Program-made: the position numbers and the translations under genes
The notes under the pieces: model-generated
Told to the model about the DNA's origin: nothing
What the model saw: the letters and a program-made list of their open reading frames with translations, nothing else
Database searches by the model: none
Shown here: one piece after another, positions 61,001-64,000 of the stretch
How positions within the stretch are numbered: position 1 is the first letter of the stretch
How the letters are laid out: each line of letters opens with the position of its first letter
Assembly: GCF_038051945.1 (NCBI RefSeq)
Contig: NZ_CP150302.1
Coordinates: forward strand, 7,130,001 to 7,194,000
DNA length: 64,000 nt
Direction of reading: 5' to 3'
Origin: Paenibacillus sp. FSL H3-0469
Lineage (GTDB): Bacteria; Bacillota; Bacilli; Paenibacillales; Paenibacillaceae

Positions 61001-64000
61001 CATCGATGCCTCTCTGGGCTTCGATCTCAATCAGGAGATGGGCTTGTTCGGACCGGATAAGAAGAAGGACGCGGACAAGAAAAAAGGTCCGGATGCTCCA
61101 AGCGGCAAGGTTACAATCAAGCACGCTGTGCAGGGCGGAGGCGTAGGCAATGAATACGGCCTTGAGTTCGCCGCACAGCTGAAGAATATGATGGGTGTAG
61201 AAATTGAATTCTCGCTCAAGAAGGTAAAAGACGGCCGGATTCTTCCGGATGTCATCGCCTTCGGGGCAGAGCTTCCGCAGCCGGGTATTCTGGTCACGGG
61301 TGCAACGTACCTGACAGCAATACGGGGTGCTGTACGTGAACTGGCGGACACTATTGCCGGCGGCACGGCAGAAGATCCGTTCCCGCTGACGATTCAAGCA
61401 GGTGTGGGCATGCGGTTCGGGATCGCTCCGGCGTATTTCTTCGGGGATGTAGATCTTACGGTGAAGCGTACCGGGCTTAAGGTGGAAGGCAGGCTGGATT
61501 TCGCTGCCAAAGCCGATGCGGAGAAAGATGACCGGCTTCCGATGCTGACCAAAGCGCTGCTCGAAGCACAATGGGTAACCCCATGGTTCGTGCGCGTGGA
61601 AGCAGAGATGGATATCGGCGGCTGGGATATCATCATCGGGAAGGCGGGTATCTTCGTCGGACAGAATCTGGAGAAGAACCGCACGGATTTTGAAGGCTAT
61701 ATCAGCTCCAAGGTGCAGATTCCGAACGATGTGCCGGTTGTCGGCGGCATGCCGCTGTCCAGTATGTTCCTTGGCGTCAACAATGACAAGGTCTGGGGCA
61801 GCATCGGTATTCTGTTAATCTCCTTAGGCATCACCTATTACTGGAGTGGAGGCATCGAATTCGGCACTTCGACCGATCAGCTGCCGGAAGGCATGATCCA
61901 TCTGGTGGTGGATGATCCTGAGCTTGGACCGCGCCTGATGGTGATTGGTGCAGGGGTGCAGACGCTGGCCACATCCAAGGTAGCTACCGAGGATGAGAAT
62001 CAGGAAATTATCTACCGTGAGGTAGAAGAGGGCGTCAAATATGTAGAGAACGGATCCATCAATGTCGGCGTAGGCGGCATTACGGTCAAGAACGGCGGCA
62101 GAATCCATGAGATTCCAATGGACGGCGTAGCCGGCAATGCCATCATTGAGATGGAGTACAGCAGCAAGGACATGCCGGAATTCAAGCTGCAGGATGCATC
62201 AGGTAAACTTTATCCGGTGAAATTCGATAACACGAACACTGATCCTACGGCAAATGCTTTTACACAATATATTCCTGCAAGCTATAAAACGGACAATGGT
62301 TCCAAACTCAGCAGTGAAGTGGACATTCGCAGAGCATATATCATTATTCCTGAGAATGAAGCCACAAAGGGCGGCACTTGGAAGCTGACAGCCGTCTCGG
62401 CTGTTGATACCAAGCTGCTCAACGTTCCTACTCTGCCAACTCTGGGTGAAGTCAACCTGGCGAAGGACAGCTCGAATGCGAATATGTTCACAGCCTCCTG
62501 GAAAGTGGCTAACGCAGCTGAAGGCGATACAGTCAATCTGTATCTGGCTGAGGATGCGGTGACGAACCGCAAGGAAATGCTGAATGGTCAAGAGATTCTG
62601 CAGACGGGTGATCCGGGTATGCTGATCGCCAAGGATGTACCGGTCGCCTCTGGCGGCTCGGTTAGCGGTGGAATCACAAGCGGCAGCAAAGTGATCGATG
62701 TCACCAATGTAACACTGATGGGCAATCCCGAGGATATCCGCGGGCTGCTCAGACAAGGCAACTACTACCTGCGTGCCGAACTGAAATCCAGCTCGAACTT
62801 CGGGACGAAGACTTCTCCGCAGCGTTTTGAGATCATTGATCCGCTGGCACCGCAGAGTGTCAGTGATGTCATTGTTGAGCCTGCCGGCAACGGATTGTTC
62901 TCACTCTCCTTCAAGCCGGGAGCGAAGAAATCGGGACACAGCGGCTACGAGCACAGCTACGTGGTCGATGCGAAACTGGATGCTGAAGGCAAAGTGAGTG
63001 AATATGCTCCGTTTGGAGAGCTTTTGTATACCGAACAGGAGCTTAAGCCTTACTGGAATGCATCCACAGGCAAATACGAAGGTCTGTTGATCGGCGGCTG
63101 GAAGGCTGTCTCTACAACAGATGAAGTCTACAAGGGCAGCCTTGAAGGCTCAGTGATTGATTTGAGCAAGGTGAAATACGTCGGCTTGCAGGTGGATAAG
63201 AAGTACGTCATCGGCGTTACTTCCGCAACGGTTCCAACCGAGGATGCCGACAAGCATCAGAACTATCATTATGCCGAGCGGCGGGACAGCAGCAGCACCT
63301 TGCTGCCGACTCCGAAACTGCCGGATCTGACGGTATTGAGTTCATCGGGGACGGTAGATGCCTCCTCCGGGAACTACGTGAACCTGTTAACGAATGAAAC
63401 GAAGCAGAAGCTGACGCTCTCTTCCAAACAGTCCAATGTGACGGTGGAAGCCTTCTATGCTGACAAATCTATCGCTACATTGGCCTTGACGAACAAGGCT
63501 GGCGGCGGAAGCGAAGGCATACTGAATCTCGACCAGTTCCAGACGGACGGGCCGTATGCGATTGAACTCAGGGCCAGAAATACGGCAACTAAGGATATTT
63601 CAGTAACCATGCTGTATCTGACGGTAGATACAATCGCACCGGTGCTGTATCTCACAGAGCCGGTAACGGGTGAACGGACGGCGAATGGTGAGATTCGTGT
63701 AGCAGGAACTACGACTACAGGAACCAAGCTGAGCGCAGTGTATACTGTGAGCCAGTTACAGCCGGACGGGAAATCCAAGGATGTTGAGATTTCTGCTCCG
63801 CTTACCGTGGACTCGTTAAACGGTGATTTCAACGGAACTGTGAAGATTAACTCGGCTGACCCTTCCGTAGCCCTCAGCATTGTGGCTAAGGACGAAGCGG
63901 GCAATCAGAACACAGCGGTTGTGGATATTACGAATGCCGGCTTCAAAGTACCGGTTGCTCTTGTTCTCAAGAGATCGGCTAAGAATCTTGAGCCAGGAGA
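58020..64000 (+). CDS. Second giant secreted protein, runs off the window
   Basis: An open frame of at least 1993 codons to the window end, without a stop. The start is GTG 58020 (or TTG 58017), with AGGGGG at 58006-58011. The signal peptide is KLLKRTVAVMLTLIMVFLSTSESFHALVEAA. The N-terminal part reads TTMIQNEFIKVTVDNETGRYGIRTVEG. A very acidic/lysine linker lies at about residues 880-910 (EKEDDDDKGKDDDKKEEK), followed by a beta-rich region with AGVGMRFGIAPAYFFGDVDLTVKRTGL. A later region has fibronectin- or Ig-like units. No enzyme motif was recognised. It is encoded 27 bp after the first giant gene, so the two are one operon and may form a complex. The C-terminus and any anchor lie outside the window. 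Confidence 0.8.
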   Translation, partial: MKLLKRTVAVMLTLIMVFLSTSESFHALVEAASSTKTTMIQNEFIKVTVDNETGRYGIRTVEGQPIRKNDNNVNLLFQGDDPETSFTTFRIDGTDYIYGNKYKFDSSHYSETTAPKVVENSNGTKQLEMIWKMKGVEIKQILMLYTDSKDAVNSGNVNIRYEVNNKSGAQVQIGSRILLDTMVGGNDGPQFQIGTAYKSPLQVERKLVHNPEDDPGIPFEDRAYFKIPAYWVMRDKLDLTNPQATNVVAYGFNNFAEQNINIVDEMIVGHWNGLANTKWDYKIHPNLDFTRDTNDFGTADSAVAFYWNPEKLAPGGFQSFETVYGLGELTAPDKVFSIRYVDQVQQLATAPLEPGESVASKYEDNGVFTITAEVENLQAYNMEHSKIEVEMTLESGLSFVRQDELGQDVKDASGNPVLENSRSKMLEFKKSATPDEAAMGIEPKYKPGDAITATFRVQAKGRPWPVTREYMISARSPETQGKIEGVKDEGIKAQYESTRTNFILLPPVGEATATYSYALAPAELYSTDVKYLTVNLSNIEAYNTGNATTAPNFDLYLKNKADGNRYKVNVQDAVVMQPTDDGFSGAMRITYRGGDQVDSGGNVLEAGLGPELPLGEYQVEIDYKGDAGGDEEVAALYDMTTPQSFLVTDNNDTRIREAGVMAVYKEAVDISGLANGASVKDELVDQLNSLFPNKPFKDGSFLYKAVTEYKKTKALFGAASKAVDPKFDISEFMDDEALKETPMYAYKLFATEEDFEEFKEEAEAKDPEFDREILVTVRGMIKQVGTGDEEQVIVDTKTEPAIINDAVAYKGKDLSFVRGKLDIFGNTLPGDLPFLDTLFIKGEGTLSVASSGFVFHKGEWTLDFFNGFNKSLGEEDFDPKEKEDDDDKGKDDDKKEEKGNDGNPEDDSQNGSLKWAVGGVGDRLNPLRQVMIEDVYFNKQSLFGAPSFSIDGFGFSFNDFILRENGISFGGSLSLKIINSEIKNVIFNSAGFYGIDASLGFDLNQEMGLFGPDKKKDADKKKGPDAPSGKVTIKHAVQGGGVGNEYGLEFAAQLKNMMGVEIEFSLKKVKDGRILPDVIAFGAELPQPGILVTGATYLTAIRGAVRELADTIAGGTAEDPFPLTIQAGVGMRFGIAPAYFFGDVDLTVKRTGLKVEGRLDFAAKADAEKDDRLPMLTKALLEAQWVTPWFVRVEAEMDIGGWDIIIGKAGIFVGQNLEKNRTDFEGYISSKVQIPNDVPVVGGMPLSSMFLGVNNDKVWGSIGILLISLGITYYWSGGIEFGTSTDQLPEGMIHLVVDDPELGPRLMVIGAGVQTLATSKVATEDENQEIIYREVEEGVKYVENGSINVGVGGITVKNGGRIHEIPMDGVAGNAIIEMEYSSKDMPEFKLQDASGKLYPVKFDNTNTDPTANAFTQYIPASYKTDNGSKLSSEVDIRRAYIIIPENEATKGGTWKLTAVSAVDTKLLNVPTLPTLGEVNLAKDSSNANMFTASWKVANAAEGDTVNLYLAEDAVTNRKEMLNGQEILQTGDPGMLIAKDVPVASGGSVSGGITSGSKVIDVTNVTLMGNPEDIRGLLRQGNYYLRAELKSSSNFGTKTSPQRFEIIDPLAPQSVSDVIVEPAGNGLFSLSFKPGAKKSGHSGYEHSYVVDAKLDAEGKVSEYAPFGELLYTEQELKPYWNASTGKYEGLLIGGWKAVSTTDEVYKGSLEGSVIDLSKVKYVGLQVDKKYVIGVTSATVPTEDADKHQNYHYAERRDSSSTLLPTPKLPDLTVLSSSGTVDASSGNYVNLLTNETKQKLTLSSKQSNVTVEAFYADKSIATLALTNKAGGGSEGILNLDQFQTDGPYAIELRARNTATKDISVTMLYLTVDTIAPVLYLTEPVTGERTANGEIRVAGTTTTGTKLSAVYTVSQLQPDGKSKDVEISAPLTVDSLNGDFNGTVKINSADPSVALSIVAKDEAGNQNTAVVDITNAGFKVPVALVLKRSAKNLEPG

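Noticed and set aside
59814..61571. 585-codon open frame on the minus strand
   Set aside because: It is the antisense shadow of the giant secreted protein gene. Codon use and a clear signal peptide support the plus strand.

Overview
The window looks like a chromosomal segment of a Gram-positive, spore-former-type Firmicute, most probably a Paenibacillus relative. This is inferred from GGAGG ribosome binding sites, frequent TTG/GTG starts, a YaaG/YaaF-like pair of deoxynucleoside kinases, stalk-domain ('copper amine oxidase N-terminal') secreted proteins and a mixed ~50% GC composition. No rRNA, tRNA, CRISPR array, transposase or phage gene was seen.

Left part (1-15.6 kb) is ordinary chromosome: a YdeI-family protein, a non-coding 18-bp tandem repeat array, a chemotaxis receptor, a sigma factor with an SDR-type gene, a ClpP paralog with a small partner, a hexapeptide acetyltransferase fused to a large helical domain and divergent from an AraC regulator, a two-gene carboxynorspermidine (polyamine) operon, a secreted RCC1/stalk protein, and dgk-dck. 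Clear intrinsic terminators close several of these units.

Middle part (15.8-34.8 kb) is the most unusual. A prepilin peptidase gene is divergent from a long, tightly packed rightward operon. It encodes a Tad/Flp-type pilus engine (two P-loop-degenerate TadZ-like proteins, CpaB-like SAF protein, TadA/CpaF ATPase, TadB, TadC, a small pilin-like protein and two TadE/F-like pseudopilins). It then runs without a break into type VII secretion genes: a YukD/EsaB-like ubiquitin-fold protein, a beta-propeller-like protein, a 1297-aa EccC/EssC ATPase without FHA domains, and two WXG100-type small proteins. A lipoprotein, a stalk-domain protein and a 905-aa secreted protein follow. No EsaA, EssA, EssB/YukC or EccB/D/E gene is seen. 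The inference is a hybrid Tad-T7SS apparatus.

Next (34.8-52.1 kb) is an array of five polymorphic toxin genes. They share one ~547-aa N-terminal constant region and an invariant junction, then carry five different C-terminal domains: a BURPS668_1122-like deaminase, a PD-(D/E)xK-like nuclease, a CdiA_C-type tRNase, an EndoU-like RNase and an HAE/CxxC deaminase. Each is followed within 5-22 bp by a different AT-rich immunity candidate. Degenerate copies of the 3' end of the upstream 905-aa gene and a dispersed hairpin repeat lie between cassettes, which records how the array grew by recombination. The array ends in a cluster of orphan immunity-like genes (SMI1/KNR4, DUF4279 and others), one of them frameshifted.

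Right end (52.5-64 kb): two giant secreted proteins in tandem (1840 aa, and one of more than 1990 aa running off the window), probably extracellular or cell-surface. Together the middle and right parts read as one secretion and competition island: pilus-like motor plus T7SS ATPase, WXG100 partners, toxin/immunity cassettes and large surface proteins.
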